The notes under the pieces are model-generated. The model was not told the DNA's origin and did no database searches. It saw only the letters and a program-made list of their open reading frames with translations. DNA of 64,000 bases from REEB52 sp964626905. GTDB taxonomy: Bacteria; Chlamydiota; Chlamydiia; Chlamydiales; SM23-39. Positions 52,821 through 60,126 of the stretch are shown here, piece after piece; the first letter of the stretch is position 1; every line of letters begins with the position of its first letter. The position numbers and the translations under genes are program-made. The stretch is from assembly GCA_964626905.1 (NCBI GenBank), contig CAZVHA010000007.1, positions 1-64,000 of the forward strand. Direction: 5' to 3'.

Positions 52821-54236
52821 TTATTGCAGTTTAATCGTGACGTAGCGCTGCATATTTTGCTGTCGAACAATCAAGACGATGTATTTTCGATCACCCACCT
52901 CTTGAAGAGCCGATTCAAATTCGGTGATGTTATTCACGATGATCCGTTTTCCCCCTTCGAGGACGACACCGGTGATGAGGTTGGAGGGTCTTAGGCCTGC
53001 CATGTAAGCGGGGGAGCCTGGTTTAACTTCGGAAATCACGACGCCGGAGACTTCTTTCGCATAGCCCAATCTACCTGCCATTTCGGGCATGAGCGTCTCG
53101 ATTTTGATCCCCAGTTTTTGGGTCAATTCAGCTGACATTACCTCTCCATCGTTTTGAGAGCCGAGCTCGACAGTGATGGATTCGGTTTTTCCGTCGCGCA
53201 AAATTTTAAGCTGCATTTTTTGGCCTGGGCTCATATTGGCGACATCGGTGCGGAATTTGCCCATATTTTTGATTGGTTTACCGTTATATTGGACAATGAT
53301 ATCCCCTTGGAGGAGGCCCGCTTTTTCTGCAGGGGATCCAACGACGACATCGGAGATCAAAATCCCTTCTGCCTTATCCAAATTGAGGGCGTTTGCGAGC
53401 TCTTTATCGATGGGTTGTAAGACGATTCCCAAGTAGGCTCTTTTTACCGAGCCGTTATCCATGATCTGTTCAATGACGGGCTGCGCCATTTTGCTGGGGA
53501 TTGCAAGGCCGATTCCCATATAGCCGCCGCTGCGGCTAAAAATGGCGGTGTTGACTCCGATCACTTCGCCTCGGACGTTGAGGAGAGGTCCGCCTGAATT
53601 GCCCGGATTGATCGGCGCGTCGGTTTGGATAAAATCTTCATAGGTGGCAATGCCGAGGTCTTGTCTTCCCTTGGCGCTGACAATCCCGTTGGTGATGGTC
53701 CCTTCTAGGCCAAACGGATTGCCGAGGGCAAAGACCATTTCGCCCGCGCGCAAAAGATCAGAATCTCCGAGGGTTAAGTAGGGGAGATTAGTGGTGTCAA
53801 TTTTCAAAACGGCCAGATCAGTGCGCGAGTCGGCTCCTTTGACCGTCGCGATAAATTCTGTTCCGTCGTTGAGGGTCACAGTCACTTGGTTGGCGTCTTT
53901 GATCACGTGATTATTAGTCACGATGTATCCGTCGGAGCTGACCAAGAAGCCCGATCCACCTGAAGTTTGTTGCTGCTGCCCTTGGGGGAATTGGGGACCG
54001 AAGAATTTTTTAAAAAAATCATCGCCAAACATGTCGAATGGGTTGGAGTACTCTGGCGCTGCTATGCAGAGGGTGCATTTGATCGAAACAGTGGCCGGTT
54101 TTGCTTTCTCGGCAAGTTCTGCAATCGCTTCCGAAATTTGCTCTAAAAGAGTGGTTCCTTGCGCGGACACGTCGGCAAAGGTGGGTCTGTTGAGGAGCAA
54201 AAGCCCTAAAACGGCGATGAGAAATCTTTTTGTCAT
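52821..54236 (-). CDS. htrA: Periplasmic serine protease/chaperone HtrA
   Basis: HtrA degrades or refolds damaged periplasmic proteins; chlamydial HtrA is also essential during replication. The 471-residue protein has a signal peptide (about 1-21), the trypsin-like triad His110 (VTNNHVI), Asp140 (SRTDLAVL) and Ser214 (NPGNSGGPLL), a Gln-rich LA loop, and two PDZ domains (about 260-350 and 370-471). Length is as in Chlamydia. A promoter at 54265-54294 and the Shine-Dalgarno GGAAGGG precede the ATG, and a terminator follows, so it is a single-gene transcript. Confidence 0.97.
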   Translation of the reverse strand: MTKRFLIAVLGLLLLNRPTFADVSAQGTTLLEQISEAIAELAEKAKPATVSIKCTLCIAAPEYSNPFDMFGDDFFKKFFGPQFPQGQQQQTSGGSGFLVSSDGYIVTNNHVIKDANQVTVTLNDGTEFIATVKGADSRTDLAVLKIDTTNLPYLTLGDSDLLRAGEMVFALGNPFGLEGTITNGIVSAKGRQDLGIATYEDFIQTDAPINPGNSGGPLLNVRGEVIGVNTAIFSRSGGYMGIGLAIPSKMAQPVIEQIMDNGSVKRAYLGIVLQPIDKELANALNLDKAEGILISDVVVGSPAEKAGLLQGDIIVQYNGKPIKNMGKFRTDVANMSPGQKMQLKILRDGKTESITVELGSQNDGEVMSAELTQKLGIKIETLMPEMAGRLGYAKEVSGVVISEVKPGSPAYMAGLRPSNLITGVVLEGGKRIIVNNITEFESALQEVGDRKYIVLIVRQQNMQRYVTIKLQ

Positions 54237-54264
54237 AATACCCTTCCGTATGAAATCAGCCCTG

Positions 54265-54294
54265 AGTATACAAAATAGACCTAAAATTGCTCAA
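54265..54294 (-). promoter_or_regulatory. Promoter of htrA
   Basis: On the minus strand, TTGAGC (54289-54294) and TATACT (54265-54270) lie 18 bp apart, about 28 bp before the ATG. Confidence 0.6.
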
Positions 54295-54345
54295 GGTTTT
54301 GTGTTTTTGTGATTCATTTAAAGAACAATGCCGTAGAAAACATGG

Positions 54346-54519
54346 TATACACAAGTGAACTCAAGAGTTGGGAATTTGCCCAGGAGGCGCCCCAAATTTG
54401 AGGAAGGCGTAGCCGACGTCGAAGCAGCTAAACTTAAAAAGTTTAGCGATGCAGACGAACTCAAATTTGGTGGCTGCCCGACGTCGGCAAAAACCAACTG
54501 TTGAGCTCATTTGTGTATA
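54346..54519 (+). mobile_element. MITE copy A
   Basis: A 174-bp element with 25-bp imperfect terminal inverted repeats (TATACACAA... / ...TTGTGTATA). It is closely similar over its full length to copy B. The inner part has a small stem (CTAAACTT/AAGTTTAG) and a GCCGACGTC...GACGTCGGC inverted pair. There is no reading frame of its own. It fills most of the 402-bp stretch between htrA and the GxxExxY gene. Confidence 0.82.
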
Positions 54520-54586
54520 TACCCAAGTAAATTCAAGCTTTGGCTATCAGCACGATTTTTGAAAGAAATTTTGTGACCAAAGGCAG

Positions 54587-55097
54587 GATCAACGATAGAA
54601 ACGATGAAACGAGAAAACGATGAAATTGTTGTGAGCGGTCAAAATGGAACTGACTCCTCAACAGTGTCTTCAGCAACGTCATCTTGCAATTGTAATCTTT
54701 TCCACTCCAACTTCCAGCGTCGAAAATTCACGAGTAAACCAACCGGCAATCCGGAGGCTTTGAGATAATTAAACAACTGTGCCTGATGCTCTCGAATCAA
54801 GCTCTCGCAGCATTTCAGCTCCACGATTACAGCTTTCTCCACCACCAGATCTGCGCTGTATCTACCAATGATTTTGTCTCTGAATATCACTTCGAAAGGT
54901 TGCTCCGCCTCAACCTGTAATCCCTTTTGTTTCATCGCAATCAGCAGGGCATTTTTGTAGACTCGTTCTAAGAATCCCGGCCCAAGCTCTTTCATTACTT
55001 CAAAACAGCACTGCATGATAGCGCCCGTCAGTTCAAAGTAAGGTAATTTTTTCTCTTTTTCCATCGTTTTCTCGTTTCATCATTCCTATCGTTGATC
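54587..55097 (-). mobile_element. Compact TIR unit carrying a GxxExxY gene
   Basis: Two 36-bp inverted repeats (54587-54622 and 55062-55097; 34 of 36 bases equal, outermost GATCAACGATAG) enclose a single gene. The stop codon lies 16 bp from the left repeat, and the ATG forms the innermost three bases of the right repeat. The unit (511 bp) lies directly against a transposase relic. It looks like a mobile cassette reduced to repeats plus one gene; no target duplication was recognised. Confidence 0.65.
54639..55064 (-). CDS. GxxExxY family protein
   Basis: The 141-residue protein shows the name-giving motif LGPGFLERVYKNAL (Gly, Glu and Tyr in place) and the PD-(D/E)XK nuclease-like set SADLVVEKAVIVELKCCESL with Asp, Glu and Lys. 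Proteins of this family are frequent in Planctomycetes, Chlamydiae and Bacteroidetes; a nuclease-type fold is assumed and the role is unknown. Its ATG belongs to the inner end of the 36-bp repeat. The gene sits on the same strand as htrA and the IS630 relic. Confidence 0.85.
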   Translation of the reverse strand: MEKEKKLPYFELTGAIMQCCFEVMKELGPGFLERVYKNALLIAMKQKGLQVEAEQPFEVIFRDKIIGRYSADLVVEKAVIVELKCCESLIREHQAQLFNYLKASGLPVGLLVNFRRWKLEWKRLQLQDDVAEDTVEESVPF

Positions 55098-55221
55098 TTG
55101 GCGAGATGCGCAAAGCGCTTGTAGTAAGGACCGCCTTGATTCGATCACGTATTCGGCCATCGCGTTCTTGTCTGTGCTGTACCTTAAGTTGCGTTCTTTC
55201 AGAATCAATCAAAAAATACAT
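55098..55221 (-). pseudogene. IS630-family transposase N-terminal relic
   Basis: MYFLIDSERTQLKVQHRQER followed by DGRIRDRIKAVL is the first part of the helix-turn-helix domain typical of IS630-type transposases. After about 32 codons the similarity stops, and 25 bp later the right inverted repeat of the GxxExxY unit begins. The remaining domain and DDE catalytic part are missing. Confidence 0.5.
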
Positions 55222-55268
55222 GGGACGATTATGCCGTCAAGCACTTTTTTTAGCATTCAAATTCTTCG

Positions 55269-56090
55269 CTAACGGCGCGTGGTCCAACGACTGAACGGAT
55301 TGCCAAGAAAATGAAGGCCAATTGCGATACCAATTCCGGTAACTATAACTGCGACTTTTATAGCGGTTCGGTAACAAGAAGATCTATTAGAACGATTCCT
55401 TGGTGGTTGGCCTCGAGCGAGTCGCGTTCCTTCTCCTGTGCGACGCTGTATAGTATCAAAATGCACCGGAACATACTGCCCCTGCTCTTCGGGAGATAAA
55501 GATTGAAAATGTTGAACGAGTCTTCTTTCCTCATTTAGTTTGAGGTGTTGGATACGTTCATTTAAAGCTTGTCTGAAAGAAGTAATAAAATTTTCATCGT
55601 TTATAAAACGGCGTGGTCCAAAAAAATCTATGTCATAAGAGTTTCCCCAAGCAGCTATAAGTTGCGGCAGCTGTTGCAAAGGATAAGTACCATCACCTGC
55701 TGAATTCTCGAAACAGTTACGATCATGTTCGGGCAAATCTCCCGGCTCATGGGGAACTGGCCAGTTAGGTGCAAAATCTCGTGTTTCTAAAATAGGGCTT
55801 CCATTTGAACAAAACACCCTGACTTCGAACCGAATGTTCCCATTTTGAGAGCTCATTAGAAAACGGCTTGGCTGGTTGATAGCGAGATTGTCCAAAAAGT
55901 CTTTGAAGCAGCTTAAAATCTTATCTTTAGAAGTCATTCCTTGCTGTGGTTTTAATGAAGAGTCAGGCCAAGACGCAGCATCTGTGAGATAATTGTGCAT
56001 GGTTCTATTCACACCAGACAGCTTGGCCAGAGACTTGTTGTCTAGAAATAAAAGGGTAGCATTAATAGTATCAAGCGGTAATTTATTCAT
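55269..56090 (-). CDS. F-box-like protein with C-terminal membrane helix
   Basis: The 273-residue protein begins with an F-box-like domain (KLPLDTINATLLFLDNKSLA then KLSGVNRTMHNYL, about 3-35). A middle domain of unknown type follows (two conserved-looking Trp/Pro segments around 115-150), and then an Arg-rich helical part (about 180-245). The last 30 residues hold one membrane helix (AIKVAVIVTGIGIAIGLHFLG). An F-box with a membrane anchor would suit a protein of the inclusion membrane or a host membrane (inference). It has its own AT-rich promoter. Confidence 0.62.
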   Translation of the reverse strand: MNKLPLDTINATLLFLDNKSLAKLSGVNRTMHNYLTDAASWPDSSLKPQQGMTSKDKILSCFKDFLDNLAINQPSRFLMSSQNGNIRFEVRVFCSNGSPILETRDFAPNWPVPHEPGDLPEHDRNCFENSAGDGTYPLQQLPQLIAAWGNSYDIDFFGPRRFINDENFITSFRQALNERIQHLKLNEERRLVQHFQSLSPEEQGQYVPVHFDTIQRRTGEGTRLARGQPPRNRSNRSSCYRTAIKVAVIVTGIGIAIGLHFLGNPFSRWTTRR

Positions 56091-56097
56091 GCCATAT

Positions 56098-56127
56098 ATT
56101 CTACTAGTTTCTCTGAGATATTAACAA
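56098..56127 (-). promoter_or_regulatory. Promoter of the F-box membrane gene
   Basis: On the minus strand, TTGTTA (56122-56127) and TAGAAT (56098-56103) are 18 bp apart, just 8 bp before the ATG, which would give a very short or leaderless mRNA. Confidence 0.45.
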
Positions 56128-56137
56128 TGAGTTTTTT

Positions 56138-59047
56138 TTAAATATTTTCTTGCGGCGATTCTCGTGAAAAGGGAACCTGAAATCCCTTTTGTTCCTGAGC
56201 GAGGAGTTCTTTGCCCAAGAATGTGGCAAGGGTCCCCTTTTGCTCTCCTAGTTCTTTGAGCACGGTCGCAGCAAGTGTCTCTTTTCTCCCTTGCAGCACC
56301 CCATTTCGAAACGCCTCTCTCAGCTCTTTTGTCCGGCCGCTCCTCGTCCAGGCGTAGGCGACTCTGCCTCGTGCGCCCACTGGAATGGGCGCATCGAGAT
56401 TTTGCAATACGCCGAGTTTAGCCTCCTCGAGCTCTCGATCGTTGAATTGCCCCTGTCCGATGGCTTCGATGGCTTTGTAAAAGGCATCGACAGATCTTTT
56501 CAGATGGGGATCTCGATAGGCGAAAAAGGCAAACGTGCCTGAGCTAGGAGTGTAACTGGCCCCGGAGCCATAAGCGCCCCCTTTTTCGCGGATCTCCTTA
56601 TGTAAAACGGTATTTTTCATTAGCTCTGCCGCAATCAAAAGTAGGGGTGCATTCTCATTGAGATAGGAGAGGGTTTTCATCCCCAAAGAGGTAAAGGCAA
56701 CGGGCGCTGAAATCGGATAGGCGATCGGTTTTGCTTCGGGCAAGGGATAGTTCCCAACCCAGGGTGAAAAGGGTTTGTTTTGGCCCCCGTTCATAAAATG
56801 GGGCAAGATCGATGTTTCAATTTCAGTATAGTGATCTCGATCGCAAGAGATGACCAGTTGGTAGCCTTGCAATCCCAAGAGCTTTTTCCCCATTTCTTGC
56901 AGGGCATGAACCAGTTTTTCAATCGGCTTTTTTTCCCACGCAAGGACCGATTGATAGTAGCTGAGCCCCTTCCATTGTTCATGAATAAATGCGGGCGTGG
57001 AGAGGCTTTTGAGAGAAGTCTGCGACGCATAGGACATGGCCGCACCGGTAAAATTTTCTTTCAACTCAGTCACATGTTGCGCGAGCCACTCCTTGACTCT
57101 CCCTCTATCACTCAAATCGGGGCTTGTCGCCGTATCGGCAAAGAGCTGGAAAAGTTTATCGCTATTGCGGTAAAGGGCTTTTCCCCGCAAAGAAAAAGTG
57201 GGCCTACACAGGTTGGGATTGCTGTGGACTGTATGCAGAGAAAGGGAGGCGTCGATCTCTCCAATATATCTTTGTTGATAGGCCAAGTTTTTCTCATAAT
57301 CGCGCCCAGCGCATCCGAGTTCAGGCAAAATTTGGGCAAAAAGGGAGACAAGAGGCAGCTCTTCGAGCTTCAAAGCGGGAAGATCGAAAATCAAATCGGC
57401 GTAGAGAATCTGGTTTGTGAAACAGCTATGAAAAAAGACATTTTGCTTTTTTGCTACTGAATAGTCGCGCATCTCTTTAGGGACATCCTTCAGTGTCACT
57501 TTGGGAAGACAGTCGATCGATTGGTGCTCCACCTCTTCTTGATAGACCTTTAACGCTTCGCTCTGTTTTCGGATCTTTTCTTTTTCCTTTGCCTTCAATT
57601 CTTTCTGAATCTCTTCGAGCCTTTGTCTCTCCTCTTCTTTCTCCTTTTTCATGAGGCCCACATCGGGTTCCATCGTCAAGCGGACAAAATGGCTGTTTTC
57701 CAATGCGTATTTGCGCAGCAACCGAGGCAAGTATTGAGGATCTGCCAAATGCCCCCGGAGCTCAGAAAAAAGAGAATGGATTAAAAGCCCCTGTTCCGGT
57801 TCGCATCCGTGTTGCTTTAACGGGGCCGATCGCATGAATAGAGTGAGCCCAAATGGCCCCCCTTCGCCGCTAATTTCGGTCCTTTCAAACTCAAGCCCAT
57901 GGAGCGCCGCCTCGATCTCTTCCGCTGCAAAACAGGCCTTTTCTAGCGTTTCAAAGAGCTTTTTTTGGAGCGCATCGGCCTCGTCAGCCTTGCACCCTTT
58001 ACAGGTGATGATCCAGGGGATCTCGCTCATCTCGACGTCAATGGACGATTCCACCTGCGTGCAAAGCCCCGACTTCAAAAGGGCTTTTGTCAAAATTGAG
58101 CCATCGTTATCGGTCAAAACGCTCTCTAAGACCTCGAGCGCCAAAATCTCTTTTTGATGCGAGATGGGAACCGTCAGCCAAGCAAAAACAATCTGCGTTT
58201 CTCCCCCTTCCCCCTCCATCGCAGGGAAAACATCTTTTGCAATGAGCGGCTCATCAAACCGCTTTTGCAAAGGAAAAGGGGGGAGGGGAGCCAGTTTTTT
58301 TGCCCCGCGTAATTCCTTCTCGATAAAGTCTAAGTGCTTGGATAGGGGGAAATTGCCATAGAAGAAAAAAAGAGCGCGCGAGGGGTCGTAATACTGCCGG
58401 TGGAAATCGATGAGCTCAGAAAGGGTCAAATCGGGGATCTCTTTCGGATCTCCCCCCGAGTTAAAAGCATAGGGAAGATCGGGCATCAATCTTTTGGCAA
58501 GCGCTTGCCAAACCCTCGAGTCAATCGAGCTCATGGCCCCCTTCATTTCATTATAGACTACCCCCTGAAACTCAAGAGAATCGCCCACAAAGTTAAGTCT
58601 GTGCCCCTCTTGTAAAAAACTCATCTCCTTCAACTGGGGATGGAATACCGAGTCTAAATAGACCTCAAGCAGATTGTAAAAGTCCTTCTCTACCTGGGAG
58701 CTCGCCGGATAACAGGTAAAATCTTGCCCCGTAAGGGCATTCATGAAAGTGTTGAGACTGCGGCGCGTCATCGCAAAAAAAGGGTCTTTTATCGGGAACT
58801 TTTCCGAGCCGCAAAGAACGGTGTGCTCTAAAATATGGGCAACCCCATTAGAACTGTAGGGAAGGGTCTGAAACGATAGACAAAAAAGATTCTCAGGATC
58901 GCCATTCGCAATATGGATGACCCTGGCGCCGCTAATTTCGTGAACGAGCTCAATGAGAGTCGCTTGCAATTCATTTAAGGGGATGTACTTTGTGATCGCA
59001 AATCCCTGATACGACTGGCCGACCGATTCCAAAACTGACTTGAGCAT
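56138..59047 (-). CDS. M16C metalloprotease (insulinase/PreP type)
   Basis: The 969-residue protein has the inverted zinc motif HILEH (His71, Glu74, His75) and the distal Glu region, two M16 halves joined by a charged coiled coil (about 470-510: EKEEERQRLEEIQKELKAKE), and RGGAYGSGA-like EKGGAYGSGASY near the C-terminus. PreP-type proteases degrade short peptides inside closed chambers. Chlamydia has a homologue. The longer open frame has 29 more codons; ATG 59047 follows GGGGG. It has no signal peptide. Confidence 0.92.
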   Translation of the reverse strand: MLKSVLESVGQSYQGFAITKYIPLNELQATLIELVHEISGARVIHIANGDPENLFCLSFQTLPYSSNGVAHILEHTVLCGSEKFPIKDPFFAMTRRSLNTFMNALTGQDFTCYPASSQVEKDFYNLLEVYLDSVFHPQLKEMSFLQEGHRLNFVGDSLEFQGVVYNEMKGAMSSIDSRVWQALAKRLMPDLPYAFNSGGDPKEIPDLTLSELIDFHRQYYDPSRALFFFYGNFPLSKHLDFIEKELRGAKKLAPLPPFPLQKRFDEPLIAKDVFPAMEGEGGETQIVFAWLTVPISHQKEILALEVLESVLTDNDGSILTKALLKSGLCTQVESSIDVEMSEIPWIITCKGCKADEADALQKKLFETLEKACFAAEEIEAALHGLEFERTEISGEGGPFGLTLFMRSAPLKQHGCEPEQGLLIHSLFSELRGHLADPQYLPRLLRKYALENSHFVRLTMEPDVGLMKKEKEEERQRLEEIQKELKAKEKEKIRKQSEALKVYQEEVEHQSIDCLPKVTLKDVPKEMRDYSVAKKQNVFFHSCFTNQILYADLIFDLPALKLEELPLVSLFAQILPELGCAGRDYEKNLAYQQRYIGEIDASLSLHTVHSNPNLCRPTFSLRGKALYRNSDKLFQLFADTATSPDLSDRGRVKEWLAQHVTELKENFTGAAMSYASQTSLKSLSTPAFIHEQWKGLSYYQSVLAWEKKPIEKLVHALQEMGKKLLGLQGYQLVISCDRDHYTEIETSILPHFMNGGQNKPFSPWVGNYPLPEAKPIAYPISAPVAFTSLGMKTLSYLNENAPLLLIAAELMKNTVLHKEIREKGGAYGSGASYTPSSGTFAFFAYRDPHLKRSVDAFYKAIEAIGQGQFNDRELEEAKLGVLQNLDAPIPVGARGRVAYAWTRSGRTKELREAFRNGVLQGRKETLAATVLKELGEQKGTLATFLGKELLAQEQKGFQVPFSRESPQENI

Positions 59048-59063
59048 ACCCCCAGAGTATACC

Positions 59064-59327
59064 TCAAGCCCGTTTTTTCTTCCCCTTATTTGCGATCCGC
59101 ATACACTCGCGGGCCATGTAGTTGCACTCTGCAAGCAGCAAGAGCAGCTGGTTGTTGTCCCTCACGAGAATATCGGATCTCGCATTGCTCTTCACATCAC
59201 TGCGGAACTTTTCCCAAGCCCGATCCGCCTGCATCTGCAGTTGTCGATACGCTTTCCATTGTGCATTGCGGTTGAACTCTTTTTCAGATTTACTCGTCGC
59301 CCCTTTTTGTCTCTTCCCCATGGCCAT
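59064..59327 (-). CDS. Small basic helical protein
   Basis: The 87-residue protein (MAMGKRQKGATSKSEKEFNR...) is basic at both ends, with a long helix in the middle. No motif is known. ATG 59327 lies 8 bp behind GAGGGAG, a good Shine-Dalgarno. It precedes the M16C protease by 16 bp and is probably co-transcribed with it. Confidence 0.7.
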   Translation of the reverse strand: MAMGKRQKGATSKSEKEFNRNAQWKAYRQLQMQADRAWEKFRSDVKSNARSDILVRDNNQLLLLLAECNYMARECMRIANKGKKKRA

Positions 59328-59404
59328 TGTTTTCTCCCTCTTTATTCTTATTATAAAAAATCGCAAATTAATTTTAAATTTAATTGTTAGTTGCTTAGCG
59401 TTAG

Positions 59405-59695
59405 TTACGTGTATTCTGATATTTTTAAAACGATGAACATTTCGCGTACTTTCAGTTCGTCTATTTCAATTTGGTCCATACGCGCTTGCACCAAGAGTGT
59501 GCTATATTGTGGATCTGAGGAGGGGAGATCATTGATAAAGCTGTTCATCAGCTGAATCCTCCGCTCAAGGAGAACTTGCTCTGCCCGGTTGACGTCGAGT
59601 TCCCTCTGCATCAACTCTTTACTGTTCTGAAATCGCTCTTGTTGAACGTCTGGTTGAGAAAAATTAAGTCCCTTTTTTTCTGAAAATGGTTGCAT
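59405..59695 (-). CDS. Small coiled-coil protein
   Basis: The 96-residue protein is helical and charged (ELMQRELDVNRAEQVLLERRI, about 27-47), without signal or membrane segment. A Shine-Dalgarno is not evident. Function unknown; I cannot link it to a family. Confidence 0.5.
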   Translation of the reverse strand: MQPFSEKKGLNFSQPDVQQERFQNSKELMQRELDVNRAEQVLLERRIQLMNSFINDLPSSDPQYSTLLVQARMDQIEIDELKVREMFIVLKISEYT

Positions 59696-59792
59696 AAAAA
59701 CATTAATTGGATGTGACTTAATTTTATCAGTTTCCTGTTTTTAGAAAAAATGAAATCGCAATTAGATCACATCCAACGGATTATGTGTATGC

Positions 59793-59848
59793 ATGGCCCT
59801 GTTGTATTAAAGGCGGTAAAATAACCACCTTTGATACAACAGGGCCAT
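59793..59848. repeat. Long hairpin, IS-end-like
   Basis: Two 21-bp arms (59793-59813 and 59828-59848; one G-T-compatible mismatch) face each other across 14 bp. The outer sequence ATGGCCCTGTTGTAT resembles terminal repeats of some insertion sequences that end in GG..CTGTTG. It may be a pair of head-to-head IS ends or a transcript hairpin. It lies in an otherwise gene-free stretch (59696-59933). Confidence 0.6.
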
Positions 59849-59933
59849 ATGTACCGTGTGAGAAAATTTCCCCTGTACAAACAAAGAGGCTTTGCGTAAA
59901 CTTGGGACGAGCATAACATAACCCGGAGGTATT

Positions 59934-60086
59934 ATGCGACTAGTGATGGCCTGTTTGTTACTTTTCTCATCTTTAGCCTATTCGCAAGAGGTGACTGAAG
60001 AGGGAGAAGTGGTAGTGAAGACTGGAGACGAAACAGGTGTTAATTCTGATTGTGGATGCAACAAAGGCAAACCCAAGAAGGACTAA
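59934..60086 (+). CDS. Small secreted Cys-containing peptide
   Basis: A 50-codon gene: a signal peptide (MRLVMACLLLFSSLAYSQEV, cleavage likely after AYS), then an acidic region and a C-terminal DCGCNKGKPKKD. A strong GGAGG lies 6 bp before the ATG, and a hairpin follows the stop. A -35-like TTGCGT (59892) and -10-like TAACAT (59914) are 16 bp apart. The Cys-Gly-Cys tail could bind metal or form a disulfide. No family is recognised. Confidence 0.6.
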   Translation: MRLVMACLLLFSSLAYSQEVTEEGEVVVKTGDETGVNSDCGCNKGKPKKD

Positions 60087-60095
60087 AATAGATCA

Positions 60096-60119
60096 GGGGG
60101 AGGGAAGTTTTCCTCCCCC
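60096..60119. terminator. Hairpin between the peptide gene and nrdB
   Basis: An 8-bp perfect stem GGGGGAGG/CCTCCCCC with an 8-nt loop lies between two convergent genes, 10 bp after one stop and 8 bp before the other. T-runs are weak on both sides, so it may act as a shared bidirectional terminator or a 3'-end stabiliser. Confidence 0.5.
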
Positions 60120-60126
60120 CTACTTT

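Noticed and set aside
58980..59134. 29-codon N-terminal extension of the M16C protease
   Set aside because: It overlaps the upstream small gene and has no similarity to family N-termini; ATG 59047 fits better.
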